The notes beneath the pieces are model-generated. The model worked only from the letters and a program-made list of their open reading frames with translations. It ran no database searches and was not told the DNA's origin. A stretch of 64,000 bases of DNA, taken from positions 3,504,001 through 3,568,000 of the forward strand of contig NZ_CP065424.1 in assembly GCF_017809215.1 (NCBI RefSeq). Reading direction: 5' to 3'. The position numbers and the translations under genes are program-made. The stretch comes from Heyndrickxia oleronia. Lineage in GTDB: Bacteria; Bacillota; Bacilli; Bacillales; Bacillaceae_C. This document shows, piece after piece, positions 18,890-28,156 of the stretch; the stretch's first letter is position 1, and the number at the start of each line of letters is the position of its first letter.

Positions 18890-20878
18890 TTATACGTATT
18901 GTAAAAACCAATCCTTAATATAATCTAAACGTTTCATTCGTAAGTTCGGCTTTCCACTTCGTGATAATTCATGATTTGATTCAGGGAAGCGAATAAACTT
19001 CGTTTGTTTTTGTTGACGCTTTAACGCTATAAATAATTGTTCTGCTTGTTCAATTGGGCAACGATAATCTTTTTCACTATGGAGAATTAATAATGGTGTT
19101 TCGATATTTTTTGCATATGCAAGTGGTGAATGCTTCCATAGTTTTTCGATATCACTTAAATCAGCAAGAATTTGCCACTCAGAGAAATAGTAACCGATGT
19201 CACTAACACCGTAAAAGCTAATCCAATTCGAGATCGAGCGCTGGGTGACAGCTGCTTTAAAACGATTTGTCTGCCCTACAATCCAGTTTGTCATAAAGCC
19301 TCCATAGCTTCCACCAGTCACTCCTAATCTCTCTTTATCAATAAAATCATATTGTTCAAGAACATAATCGACTGCATTCATTAAATCCTTATAATCGTTT
19401 CCGCCATAATCTCCCCGTACAGCATCAACAAATTTTTGTCCATATCCATGACTTCCGCGAGGATTTACATAGAGAACAGCAAATCCTTGAGCTGCTAGGA
19501 TCTGAAATTCATTAAAATACGTATTGGCATACATAGTATGTGGTCCACCATGAATTTCTAAAATCAATGGATACTTTTTACCTACTTCAAAACCAACTGG
19601 TTTCATTAGCCATCCATGTACTTTCCAGCCTTCTTCACTTTCAAATTCCACTGTTTCTACATTAGACAGTTCCCTAGTTTCCAAAAACTCCTTATTCACA
19701 AACGTTATTTGTTTCTTTTCAGCATTCTGTAAATTAACAGTATGCAATTCACCGGGTTCTACTGGTGAACTGATTGCAACTACTGCAGTATGATCCTTTG
19801 GATTTAAAGAGAAACCGTACACATGCTGTGGTTCATGTAATGCTGGATACACTTCACCTAGTACATTTCCATAGTAAATAATGGTGCTACCGTGATCAGA
19901 AACAATAAAGTAAAAGCTTTTATTATCCTCCGCCCACTGTACTCCTGGTATATTTGCTCCTTGTTGAAAATCACCGACAACATAGTCACCAACAGGCGCA
20001 TCGATCCCATCTGTTAAACAAATAAGTTCCTTCTGCTCTAAGTCATATAACCATACCTTACTATGTGTTGCATTTTTAAATTCTTGCTCACTTCCAAGAA
20101 ATGTTAAATAGCGACTATTCGGAGACCATGAAGTCTGCCAAAATCCTCCTGTTCCTTTTGTAACAAGAATGGACTCTTTTGTTTCAACATTTAATAAATA
20201 AACATCTGATTTGAATGATGTATCACGATCCTCAGATAAATCAGCAATATACGTAATATACTTTCCGTCTGGGGACCATGTTTCCAATGAATAATGATGG
20301 TCACCTGTTGTTAATTGTTCCATCTCACCCGTCTTTAAATCAATCACTCCAATTTGGGAATGCTGAGTGAGATCTAAAAAGCCGCTGGCATCGGATTTAT
20401 ACTTCATTTTTTCAACTTCAAGAGGCTTCAGTTCTTTTTCCTTTTCCTTCTCCCCTTCTTTCCGATCGTGAATCGATTCATCTTTACCAATTACTACTGA
20501 AAAGGCTAATTTCTTACCACACGGAGACCATACTGGATTTCGAGCACCGTTTTTACAAAAGGTCACTTGTTTTGCCTCACCACCAAATTTAGAAAGAACA
20601 TAAATTTGTGGGCTCCCTTCTCGATTTGAAACAAAAGCAAGCTCACTACCATCTGGTGACCACTTAGGTGAATTGGTTCTGTGATTACCATAGGTCCACT
20701 GTTTTGGATCATTGTCATCTATATTCATAAAATATAAATTGGAAACATAATCATTTTTTTCCTTATCGATATGAGTTTGTACATAAACAACCTCTTTACC
20801 GTTTGGAGAAAGTTGTGGATCAACAACTGATTTTAATTCGTATAAGTCCTCTGTTTGGATACCAACTTTTTTAGCCAC
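18890..20878 (-). CDS. S9 family peptidase (prolyl oligopeptidase type)
   Basis: About 662 residues. The N-terminal two thirds are beta-propeller PD40 repeats (WSPDGSELAFVSNREG, WSPCGKKLAF, WSPDGKYITY, WSPNSRYLTF). The C-terminal alpha/beta hydrolase has GGSYGGFMTNW with the nucleophile Ser, HSEKDYRCP with Asp, and ESNHELSRSG with His. It resembles the YuxL-type acylaminoacyl/dipeptidyl peptidases; cytoplasmic, probably peptide turnover. I start at GTG 20878, six bases after GGAAGGTG; the GTG at 20887 overlaps that site. Monocistronic. Confidence 0.9.
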   Translation of the reverse strand: MAKKVGIQTEDLYELKSVVDPQLSPNGKEVVYVQTHIDKEKNDYVSNLYFMNIDDNDPKQWTYGNHRTNSPKWSPDGSELAFVSNREGSPQIYVLSKFGGEAKQVTFCKNGARNPVWSPCGKKLAFSVVIGKDESIHDRKEGEKEKEKELKPLEVEKMKYKSDASGFLDLTQHSQIGVIDLKTGEMEQLTTGDHHYSLETWSPDGKYITYIADLSEDRDTSFKSDVYLLNVETKESILVTKGTGGFWQTSWSPNSRYLTFLGSEQEFKNATHSKVWLYDLEQKELICLTDGIDAPVGDYVVGDFQQGANIPGVQWAEDNKSFYFIVSDHGSTIIYYGNVLGEVYPALHEPQHVYGFSLNPKDHTAVVAISSPVEPGELHTVNLQNAEKKQITFVNKEFLETRELSNVETVEFESEEGWKVHGWLMKPVGFEVGKKYPLILEIHGGPHTMYANTYFNEFQILAAQGFAVLYVNPRGSHGYGQKFVDAVRGDYGGNDYKDLMNAVDYVLEQYDFIDKERLGVTGGSYGGFMTNWIVGQTNRFKAAVTQRSISNWISFYGVSDIGYYFSEWQILADLSDIEKLWKHSPLAYAKNIETPLLILHSEKDYRCPIEQAEQLFIALKRQQKQTKFIRFPESNHELSRSGKPNLRMKRLDYIKDWFLQYV

Positions 20879-21114
20879 TTTAATCACCTTCCATTTTAAC
20901 TTTGCCTTTTAAGCAAATAAGATTATTTACTTTATTTATTTCGACACCCAAAACAATATACCTGCAATTTTTTTATTTTTTTCTCATCTTGTATATGTCG
21001 ATAGATAAAACAATTGGAGAAACTAATCGAAAGAATTAACTTGAAATGATTTTCTATTGCAGGTAAAATATTTTACGAACATATGTTCCTTTAAATTCGA
21101 AAAGAGGGATAGAA

Positions 21115-21477
21115 ATGACAAAGATACCTGAAAAAGACCATCATATTATTGAGCAGGCAATCTATTTGCCAATGTTACTCACAATCTTAAACCGTGATTT
21201 AAAAATTATTGAAAACAGTCCGTTTAAACTAAAGAAACCGTATCTTGAATGGATAGAGGAAACAATGAAATCTATCCAAAAAGAACTATCAAGCATCAAA
21301 CGTTATATGAAGCAACATCAAATAAAAGTGGAGAAGTTAAAATCAGATGACACCTTTACTATGTATCTGTTTTTATACAAAGGTTATGAGGAGCATCATA
21401 ATTATTTTAATCCGAGGTTACGTAACCGCTCTGAAGAATTATTGAGGTATTATTTATTTCAAAAAGGGGCCAATTGA
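21115..21477 (+). CDS. yhjD: YhjD-like protein of unknown function
   Basis: A 120-residue helical, basic, soluble protein (IEQAIYLPMLLTILNRDLKI near the start). Length and position suggest B. subtilis yhjD, but I recognise it only loosely. ATG 21115 follows GAGGGA. The 230-bp gap before it holds divergent promoters of this gene and the peptidase; nothing else is seen there. Confidence 0.65.
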   Translation: MTKIPEKDHHIIEQAIYLPMLLTILNRDLKIIENSPFKLKKPYLEWIEETMKSIQKELSSIKRYMKQHQIKVEKLKSDDTFTMYLFLYKGYEEHHNYFNPRLRNRSEELLRYYLFQKGAN

Positions 21478-21480
21478 AAC

Positions 21481-21512
21481 GAGGCTGGTATCTTATGTTT
21501 TTGACCAGCCTC
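21481..21512. terminator. Terminator between yhjD-like gene and comK
   Basis: Stem GAGGCTGGT/ACCAGCCTC followed by ACTTTTT; it serves the plus-strand gene and probably the converging comK. Confidence 0.75.
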
Positions 21513-21533
21513 ACTTTTTACCATTATCATTGG

Positions 21534-22106
21534 TTAATCTTCAATATATCGTTTAATATCATATTCCCTTTTTCTTTCAGAAGCTTCCATGTGTAAATAA
21601 AAGCCCGATTTCTTATACTTACTCTCTATATTCTCCATATTTTGATAAAAGCGCATCCGCAACTGTGCTGTCCGCTGTAATTGGTTGACAAAAGAACTTC
21701 TTGATATAGGGATTTCTATTGTTTGTTTATTTCGAAAGGTGACTAACGTGTTCCCGGAAGGTGATTTATCATGTTGGGATACATGATCATGTGAAATCCA
21801 GATACAATCGGGATTAATCGGTGATGTAGTTGGGAGTAAAAATATCGAAGTAAATGGGTCGACGATAATAGGTGATTTGTGTGTAACGCCAATTAAATAC
21901 TGAGTTCCTCTCTTACGTCCTTCATATGATGCGCCAAAATATTGACAACTCTTTTTCACAATATCTAACGGCTTAAAAGGAGAAATAAATTGATTTTCCA
22001 CTTCCAATATCTCCGAATAAACCTTTGAACCATAAAGCATCGGAAAAATCGCCATTGTATACGGAGAAATCTCATATTCCTCTATGATCCGTTCTTTTTC
22101 ATGCAT
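21534..22106 (-). CDS. comK: Competence transcription factor ComK
   Basis: A 190-residue master regulator of competence that binds AT-boxes as a tetramer and activates DNA-uptake and recombination genes. The sequence fits ComK throughout (EEYEISPYTMAIFPM, HKSPIIVDPFTSIFLLPTTS, CIWISHD, LQRTAQLRMRFYQNM) and is full length, so competence is plausible. Upstream DNA to about 22290 is very AT-rich, as expected for an autoregulated K-box promoter, but I could not find a perfect AAAA-N5-TTTT pair. ATG 22106 follows a GGAGAG site. Divergent from yhzC, as in B. subtilis. Confidence 0.95.
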   Translation of the reverse strand: MHEKERIIEEYEISPYTMAIFPMLYGSKVYSEILEVENQFISPFKPLDIVKKSCQYFGASYEGRKRGTQYLIGVTHKSPIIVDPFTSIFLLPTTSPINPDCIWISHDHVSQHDKSPSGNTLVTFRNKQTIEIPISRSSFVNQLQRTAQLRMRFYQNMENIESKYKKSGFYLHMEASERKREYDIKRYIED

Positions 22107-22294
22107 TTTTTTCTCTCCTTTTCAACATTTTTTGTGTAAATACACCCAAATAATAACATAGATTTCCAATTTTGTCATATTATTTTCAAAAAAGTTAAAA
22201 AATTCTCAAGTGTCCATTTCTGAAAATTAGGATTATTTATTGATTTTTCAATCAATATTCTATATACTAAGAAAAAGCATAGAGGTGATCATCG

Positions 22295-22531
22295 ATGGAA
22301 AATAGAAAGTCCTACACAGATTTAGTTAAGGCATATGCGATGACACAAATAAAAAATGAAAATTTCATGGTAGAAATTTATGCTGAAATGATTTTACAAG
22401 AACTGTTATTAACAAAACGGAAAGAGCAAATAAGGAAAAAGATTGACTCTGCCCTTGATAGAAGAGACATAAAAGCATTTTCTCTTTTAACCGATGAATT
22501 AATAGAGTTAGAAAAACAATTTGGATCTTAA
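22295..22531 (+). CDS. yhzC: IDEAL domain protein YhzC
   Basis: A 78-residue protein ending in an IDEAL domain (about 30-75; KIDSALDRRD holds the I-D-x-A-L core, then FSLLTDELIELE). The domain occurs in small Bacillus proteins and in some phage or Zn-regulated proteins; function is unclear. Its position beside comK matches B. subtilis yhzC. ATG 22295 follows GAGGTGATC. Confidence 0.85.
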   Translation: MENRKSYTDLVKAYAMTQIKNENFMVEIYAEMILQELLLTKRKEQIRKKIDSALDRRDIKAFSLLTDELIELEKQFGS

Positions 22532-22549
22532 GTACGTATTATACAGGCT

Positions 22550-22578
22550 GAAAGCCCCCTTTACTAAAGGGGGCTTTC
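22550..22578. terminator. Bidirectional terminator yhzC/yhfN
   Basis: Stem GAAAGCCCCCTT/AAGGGGGCTTTC between two converging genes. Confidence 0.85.
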
Positions 22579-22579
22579 C

Positions 22580-23842
22580 TTACTTACTTGTTTCAAAGTC
22601 TTCAACCATACGGATTCGTTCTAACATCGTTGGATGATCATAACGAAAAATTTTTACTAATAGTGGTGGATTAACCTGGCTAAGCCCAGATTTCGTTAAA
22701 TCATGAAAGGTTTGAATTGCCGCTTCCTTATTTCTTGTCATTTCCATTCCATAACGATCTGCACGCATTTCCTCATACCGCGATACCCAATTAGTCATTG
22801 GACTTGCTACAAATAGTAGCATAGATGTAATTAATAAAAATAATGGTAAAGAACTTAATTGAGAAATTCCAGTTACTTTTAAATCCTTTCCATGTTTTCT
22901 TAACCACCAGCTCATGATATGAGAGGCTAGCCATAAACCTATACCAGTTAATAGTATATAACCCGCAATACCAAAATAAATATGCTTTTCAACATAATGA
23001 CCCATTTCATGTGCCATAATAAAGAGAATTTCTTCCTCATTCAGTTGTTCCAAAGTTGTATCCCATAATACAATTCTCGCATTAGAACCTATACCAGTTA
23101 CATAGGCATTTAGAGAATTGGTCTTTTCAGACATATTCACTTCGTACACATGTTCAGCCGGGATATTGGCTTTTTCTGCTAATGCGAGAATCTTTGTTTC
23201 TAATTCCTTATTTTTCAAGGGATAGAAGTCATTATATAAAGGGTCAATAACAACTGGTTGAATAAACATCATAAAAACCATAAATGGAATGGACAGAAGC
23301 CATGCAGGTAGCCACCATCTCTTTTTAAATCGTTTCATCAACCAGTATAGAACCACAACAATAATAAACATTTCAATAAAGCCTACCCAAAAATCAATCA
23401 CTTCATCTTTCATCCATAATGAAAAATTCTGTGTAGAGATATGATAAGCTTTTGAAAAACGATAGGAAATATAACTTAATGGAAAAGTGGCAATAAAAGA
23501 GATGACAGAAAGCAAAAATAGATAAACAGCTGTTTGAATCACATGAAACTTTGATGTGTTTTTTGCCCATTTTTCCATCCCTTTGGATATTCCAAAGATT
23601 AGAATAAGAAAATAAAATAACCATTCATAGGGGGTAGACAGAAAAAATAATAAGTTCCTGATTTTTGAGTATTCCTCACTTAGCATTAATTCCCTATAAT
23701 TCAAAAAAGTTGCTGGATCTACACTCGTCCCTTTAAGTGAGTCTGGTACCGCTGCCTGTGCAATGTAAAAAAGATAAACATACATAGCTAGTCCAAAAAG
23801 CAAATATGCTATCACTGCACGAAATGTCCATTTTCTTAACAA
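22580..23842 (-). CDS. yhfN: M48 family (Ste24-type) membrane metallopeptidase
   Basis: A 420-residue integral membrane zinc protease with six to eight hydrophobic segments. Zinc motif AHEMGHYVEKH near residue 280; the downstream Glu ligand is in SRYEEMRADRYGME. CAAX prenyl protease 1 (Ste24) homologue; in Bacillus the substrates are unknown. Location and length fit B. subtilis yhfN. The start is TTG 23842, five bases after GGGGAGGAG. Confidence 0.88.
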   Translation of the reverse strand: MLRKWTFRAVIAYLLFGLAMYVYLFYIAQAAVPDSLKGTSVDPATFLNYRELMLSEEYSKIRNLLFFLSTPYEWLFYFLILIFGISKGMEKWAKNTSKFHVIQTAVYLFLLSVISFIATFPLSYISYRFSKAYHISTQNFSLWMKDEVIDFWVGFIEMFIIVVVLYWLMKRFKKRWWLPAWLLSIPFMVFMMFIQPVVIDPLYNDFYPLKNKELETKILALAEKANIPAEHVYEVNMSEKTNSLNAYVTGIGSNARIVLWDTTLEQLNEEEILFIMAHEMGHYVEKHIYFGIAGYILLTGIGLWLASHIMSWWLRKHGKDLKVTGISQLSSLPLFLLITSMLLFVASPMTNWVSRYEEMRADRYGMEMTRNKEAAIQTFHDLTKSGLSQVNPPLLVKIFRYDHPTMLERIRMVEDFETSK

Positions 23843-24080
23843 TTGATCTCCTCCCCTCTTGTCCTTTTATAAATGTAGTTTTGTCATAATAAAAATATAC
23901 CCATCTTTACTAAAGTTTATATTTTTTAAATGCAATGCACATGCTCATAGACCTATATATTTGTAATCTTCAACGTAGGGATGACGGATTGACTTACCAT
24001 CGGGAAAAGACGTAGTCATAAGCTAGAACTATACCACGACATCATTTTAAAATTCATTATAAATCAGTAACTCACCTAAA

Positions 24081-24109
24081 AACCGGTTTCCTTGCAAAGG
24101 AGAACCGGC
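24081..24109 (-). terminator. Terminator of the GDSL hydrolase
   Basis: Stem CCGGTTnTCCTT/AAGGnAACCGG with TTTTT on the minus strand. The rest of the 275-bp gap to yhfN (23843-24080) shows nothing recognisable beyond that gene's leader. Confidence 0.75.
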
Positions 24110-24116
24110 ATTCTTC

Positions 24117-24761
24117 TCAAGATAATAATGGCTCATATCCCAACTGATGCAAAGATTCTGCGATAAGATGATACCCTTTAGTATTTGGGTGTACATGGTC
24201 ATTCGCTAATAGTTCCTTTTCTTTTCCTAGAAATAGATCATGAATATCTGCAACCCTAATACCAGGCGGGTTTGCCAGTCTTTCAATATCATGATTAAAG
24301 GCTTCTACCCATTTATCAGAACCTTTTAGTTCTGGGAAGGGGTTATAGAGATTAATCATACGAATGATATAAGGCTCTGCTTCTCTTTTGAAGGTCATTA
24401 TTTGTTGAATGATATTCGATAAATTTTTTTTGCCATTTTCTAGCGCAATAAAGAAATCCTCTTCTTTTTTGTCTTGTAGAAACTGCTCTGCTGCATCAAT
24501 TAAATCATTTCCTCCGGCAGTAATTGTAATGATTTCTGCTTCTTTTATCGTCTTACAGACTAAAGGATGCTCGAAGCTTTTCAATATATCTCCTGTAGTT
24601 GCACCAACCCTTGCAAATACAGCAGGAGCAATAGGCTGATTGAGGGCCTTTCGTGTTAAAAATAGATATTTTCCTATAAAGCCCTTTTCAAAAATGTTTG
24701 AACCCACACCTACAGTTAAAGAATCCCCTAAACCACAATAGTTTATATGCCTTTTCTCCAT
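24117..24761 (-). CDS. SGNH/GDSL-family hydrolase
   Basis: A 214-residue esterase-type enzyme. Block I GLGDSLTVGVGSN (Ser near 13), block III ITAGGNDLI, block V DHVHPNTKGYHL (Asp and His). No signal peptide, so probably cytoplasmic. Family members cleave lipid or carbohydrate esters; substrate unknown. ATG 24761 follows GAGGGTGAAG. Downstream of the azlCD remnants but with its own ribosome site. Confidence 0.85.
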   Translation of the reverse strand: MEKRHINYCGLGDSLTVGVGSNIFEKGFIGKYLFLTRKALNQPIAPAVFARVGATTGDILKSFEHPLVCKTIKEAEIITITAGGNDLIDAAEQFLQDKKEEDFFIALENGKKNLSNIIQQIMTFKREAEPYIIRMINLYNPFPELKGSDKWVEAFNHDIERLANPPGIRVADIHDLFLGKEKELLANDHVHPNTKGYHLIAESLHQLGYEPLLS

Positions 24762-24800
24762 TTCTTCACCCTCATAAAATTTTATTTCATATCCATATAT

Positions 24801-25150
24801 TTATTCGTAAGGATCAGAAATGGGGATTTGTTTTTCAAAAACAAATCCTAGTAAAATAGAATAAATACTGAGTACACCAATTGAACCGAGGAAAACAACA
24901 ATGACATTCGCACCGAAAAAGGCAAGTGCAAATGCAACCACTCCCCCTATCACTCCAAACCAGATGTTTTGTTGAATAAAAAGAACATTCGGGAAAATTA
25001 ACGCACCTAATTTTGCAAAGGGGACATTTTTTTAAACCTCTTCCAGAAAGGGAGGGAAGGTTATACCACGAAATAATACGAGGGGAAGCTTCTCGGAATA
25101 TAAGTAACAATCGCCATCCCAATAATGGACCAAATAATACTATTCGTCAT
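24801..25150 (-). pseudogene. azlD: azlD remnant (branched-chain amino-acid export subunit)
   Basis: Reading the minus strand across three frames gives MTNSIIWSIIGMAIVTYIPR, then ERFKKMS-like and NIWFGVIGGVVAFALAFFG, then NVIVVFLGSIGVLSIYSILL, which is an AzlD-family membrane protein. Single-base deletions break the frame several times (first stop after about 29 codons), and the span of 350 bp is not a multiple of three. The intact protein would pair with AzlC to export branched-chain amino acids. No single frame is functional. Confidence 0.75.
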
Positions 25151-25345
25151 CCTGCAACTCCTCCCCTCTTTCTTTTTAATGCATTCTACAAGTACGGTTG
25201 ATAACAGTGTGATAAAACAATTGACCAAATATCCTCCACTAGAGTCATAAGTATAAAAATACTATTAAAGAATGCTGCAAGTACGGCTAAATATACAATG
25301 TTCAAACTATACGAAAACAGCCAAAAATAAAGAGGTCTGACCCCA
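25147..25345 (-). pseudogene. azlC: azlC remnant (3' end only)
   Basis: Minus-strand reading gives YFWLFSYSLNIVYLAVLAAF and, after a frame change, DIWSIVLSTVISTVLVEC, placed directly upstream of azlD, with the end overlapping the azlD start in the usual ATGA arrangement. Only the last quarter of an AzlC permease is left and it is frameshifted. The missing 5' part is replaced by a palindromic segment. Inference from position and hydrophobicity. Confidence 0.5.
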
Positions 25346-25408
25346 CTATGCAGTATCACGTAAAGTAACATATCTTTACATTAGATACAGTATTTTGTGA
25401 GATCAGAC
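25334..25408. repeat. Nested imperfect palindrome at the azlC break
   Basis: GTCTGA at 25334-25339 is inverted at 25403-25408 (TCAGAC); inside it GTATC/GATAC and GTAAAG/CTTTAC are nested around TAACATAT. It has the form of a small palindromic insertion and lies exactly where azlC is truncated. Confidence 0.4.
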
Positions 25409-25439
25409 TTATGATAGGTAGAAAGCTTTTTAACCTCTA

Positions 25440-26216
25440 TTATCTTCCACGGAAATTCGGTTTTCTTTTCTCCGCGAATGCTTGAAGTGCTTCCACACGA
25501 TCTTCAGTAGGAATGGTTAGTTCATATGCTTTGCGTTCTATTTCCAATCCTGTATGTAAATCTGCGTTCATTCCATTTTTAATTGCAAATTTTGCCTGCT
25601 GAACAGCAATAGGACCATTTGCTAATATTCGATTAGCTAATTCATTTACTTCATTCATGAAAGTATCCCGCTTTACTACTTTTGTAACTACTCCATATTG
25701 CAACGCTTCCTCAGCTGTCATTCTTTTAGCAGTTAAAATTAATTCCATTGCTTTTGCTTCACCAATTAAGCGTGGCAAACGTTGCGTACCCCCAGCACCT
25801 GGAATAATGGCCAAGCTCGTTTCTGTCAAACCCATTACTGCATCTATTACAGCAACTCGAAAATCACAGGAAAGAGCAAGTTCCATTCCTCCACCAAAAG
25901 CGTAACCATTCATTGCAGCAATAGTTGGTTGAGGCAGCTTCTCAATCGCAGCAAATACTTCACCAATTTTATATACATTCCTACGTACTTCCTGCTCGGA
26001 TAAGGATTTCCGCTCCTTTAGATCAGCACCTACACTAAACGCCCTTTCTCCTGCTCCTTGAAAAATTACAACACGTACATTAGGATTCGTTCTTAATAAT
26101 TCCACCTCTTTTGCAAGGTCACAAAGTGTTTCATAATTAAATGCATTCATGGCCTCTTCACGATTAATCGTGACATTGGCTACGTAATTTTTTACGTCAA
26201 CCACAATATTTTCCAT
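25440..26216 (-). CDS. Enoyl-CoA hydratase/isomerase family protein
   Basis: A 258-residue crotonase-fold enzyme. Oxyanion-hole segments RAFSVGADLKE and NGYAFGGGMELALSCDF; a catalytic Glu is kept in LTETSLAIIPGAGGTQRLPR. This fits hydration of 2-enoyl-CoA in fatty-acid or branched-chain acyl degradation. It lies next to an acyl-CoA ligase on the same strand, which supports fatty-acid use; a terminator separates them, so they are probably not cotranscribed. ATG 26216 follows GGGGGGAT. Confidence 0.9.
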   Translation of the reverse strand: MENIVVDVKNYVANVTINREEAMNAFNYETLCDLAKEVELLRTNPNVRVVIFQGAGERAFSVGADLKERKSLSEQEVRRNVYKIGEVFAAIEKLPQPTIAAMNGYAFGGGMELALSCDFRVAVIDAVMGLTETSLAIIPGAGGTQRLPRLIGEAKAMELILTAKRMTAEEALQYGVVTKVVKRDTFMNEVNELANRILANGPIAVQQAKFAIKNGMNADLHTGLEIERKAYELTIPTEDRVEALQAFAEKRKPNFRGR

Positions 26217-26358
26217 TCATATCCCCCCTGTTCCCTAACTAATTTCAACAAATAATGAAGAAAACCTCCTAGGGTAAAATAATCTAAATTTTCTAATAAA
26301 ATTCAATGGAATTTTTCCATTTGTATAGATTAACAAAAAGCAAAATAAAATACTTAAA

Positions 26359-26384
26359 AAAATGCAGACCGGAGCCTGCATTTT
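26359..26384 (-). terminator. Terminator of lcfB
   Basis: Stem AAAATGCAG/CTGCATTTT six bases after the lcfB stop codon, with T tracts. Confidence 0.8.
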
Positions 26385-26389
26385 TATTA

Positions 26390-27934
26390 CTAATTTTGTT
26401 TCTGTAAAACTTGTTCCTTTAACGCTTTTCTTAATATTTTTCCAGTTGTATTTTTGGGAAGTTCCTCAAGAAATTCAATCGTTTTTGGAAGTTTATATTT
26501 TGCTAGATGCTCCCTGCAATATTCCATTAATTCAGCTTCTGTAAGGCTTTCGTTTTTCGGCACAACAAAGCATTTTACCACTTCTCCCTGTTCTGGATCA
26601 GGGGCACCGATAACTGCTGCTTCTACTACCTCTGGATGTTCATACAAGACTTCTTCAACTTCTCTTGGATAAACATTAAATCCACCCACTATGACCATAT
26701 CTTTTTTACGATCCACAATATAGAAATAGCCCTCTCCGTCCACGCGCGCTAAATCACCTGTGTACAACCAGCCATCACGGAGTGCTGCAGCAGTTTCTTC
26801 TGGCATTTTATAATAGCCTTTCATTACATTTGGTCCACGTACAACAAGTTCCCCCACTTGTCCTTCTGGAAGTTCCTCACCAAGTTCATTTACAATTTTA
26901 TTTTCCACATTGAGAATGGAAGTACCGATTGATCCCGGTTTTCTCGGACGATCTAAAGGGTTAAAGCATGTGACTGGAGATGCTTCAGATAGTCCATAGC
27001 CTTCAGAAATAAGAACGTTAAATTTCTTTTCGAAGTTCTTTAATAAAGCAACTGGTAATGAGGAGCCTCCCGAAATACAAAGTCGGAATGTCGAGAAATC
27101 ATTTGGATCCCCATCAGGATATTGGTAGAGAAAATTATACATAGTTGGGACACCTGCAAAAACGGTGACTTCATATTTTTTTGCTAAACGAAAAATTTCT
27201 TTTGGACTAAATTTCGGTACAATAATGATTGTTGATCCACTAATTAATGGTGCATTTACGACTACCGTAAGACTAAAAACATGAAACATTGGTAAGACAG
27301 TCATCACTTTATCTAAATGATTCATTTTCAAATATTCACCAATATCTTTTGCATTTGAATAGAGATTTTTATGAGTTAACATGGCTCCCTTAGGTCGACC
27401 CGTTGTCCCTGAAGTATATAGAATGACAGCAACATCATCCTCAAACAATTCAGGCTCGTCAAAAGCAAGATTACCAGAGGCAATAACATCTGAAAACGAT
27501 TTCATTTTCTCATTTGTGGATACATCTACTTTATTCAAAGGATTAGATTCACAAATGATATAACTTTCTACTTTTGGAAGTAAAGCTTCCATCTTTTCTG
27601 CTAAAGGGAGAAGTAAATCTAAGGCAATAATCACCTTAACATCCCCATTATTTAATATGTAGCCTATTTCATCTGGAGTATAGATTGGATTAATTGGAAT
27701 GACCGTTGCCCCTAAACGCATTGCTCCATACAACGAGATGACAAAGTGAGGAGAATTTCCAAGAAGTAATGCGATATGATCTCCCTTTTTTACCCCTAAT
27801 TGCTTTAAACCACTTGCAAATCTTGTTACTGCCCCATCAAATTCAGCATAGGAAACTTTTTGATCCATAAAGTAATAGGCAGTTTTATCTGCATTTACTT
27901 TCGCTGTGTTCTTTAAGTGTGAAGATAAATTCAT
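26390..27934 (-). CDS. lcfB: Long-chain fatty-acid-CoA ligase
   Basis: A 514-residue adenylate-forming enzyme that activates fatty acids to acyl-CoA. AMP-binding motif [16 protein letters not shown] near 160-175; [34 protein letters not shown]; catalytic Lys in [12 protein letters not shown] near the C-terminus. Order (yhfN ... lcfB ... lplJ, yhfI) fits B. subtilis lcfB/yhfL. I start at ATG 27934 after GGGAGGGAG, because the longer frame to 27964 runs through the FadR operator. Likely repressed by FadR and induced by long-chain acyl-CoA. Confidence 0.93.
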   Translation of the reverse strand: MNLSSHLKNTAKVNADKTAYYFMDQKVSYAEFDGAVTRFASGLKQLGVKKGDHIALLLGNSPHFVISLYGAMRLGATVIPINPIYTPDEIGYILNNGDVKVIIALDLLLPLAEKMEALLPKVESYIICESNPLNKVDVSTNEKMKSFSDVIASGNLAFDEPELFEDDVAVILYTSGTTGRPKGAMLTHKNLYSNAKDIGEYLKMNHLDKVMTVLPMFHVFSLTVVVNAPLISGSTIIIVPKFSPKEIFRLAKKYEVTVFAGVPTMYNFLYQYPDGDPNDFSTFRLCISGGSSLPVALLKNFEKKFNVLISEGYGLSEASPVTCFNPLDRPRKPGSIGTSILNVENKIVNELGEELPEGQVGELVVRGPNVMKGYYKMPEETAAALRDGWLYTGDLARVDGEGYFYIVDRKKDMVIVGGFNVYPREVEEVLYEHPEVVEAAVIGAPDPEQGEVVKCFVVPKNESLTEAELMEYCREHLAKYKLPKTIEFLEELPKNTTGKILRKALKEQVLQKQN

Positions 27935-27949
27935 ACTCCCTCCCCTTTC

Positions 27950-27967
27950 TGAATGAATAATCATTCA
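27950..27967. promoter_or_regulatory. FadR operator upstream of lcfB
   Basis: TGAATGAATAATCATTCA, an 18-bp dyad matching the Bacillus FadR (YsiA) consensus TGAATGAnTAnTCATTCA, located 15 bp upstream of the lcfB start. FadR represses fatty-acid degradation genes until bound by long-chain acyl-CoA. Confidence 0.85.
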
Positions 27968-28063
27968 TTTTAATTTTCTAAATATATTATATAGAAGAAA
28001 TATTTAAGATTCAAGCTCTACCTAGTTTCTCTATAGGAATTATATTGTCTGTAAACCAACGAA

Positions 28064-28097
28064 AAAGGTCTAACTGATACGTATCAGTTAGACCTTT
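28064..28097 (-). terminator. Terminator of lplJ, perfect 34-bp palindrome
   Basis: Each arm is AAAGGTCTAACTGATAC with no spacer at the centre; T run on the minus strand. The hairpin itself would need a small loop at the centre. It lies about 60 bp after lplJ. Confidence 0.75.
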
Positions 28098-28156
28098 AAA
28101 TATTACACTCTTTTCGCAATTTGTCTTGTAATAAATACTAATTTTTAGAAATGAAA

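Noticed and set aside
25186..25371. 61-codon minus frame
   Set aside because: Part of the azlC remnant; the rest is a shift product and palindrome sequence.
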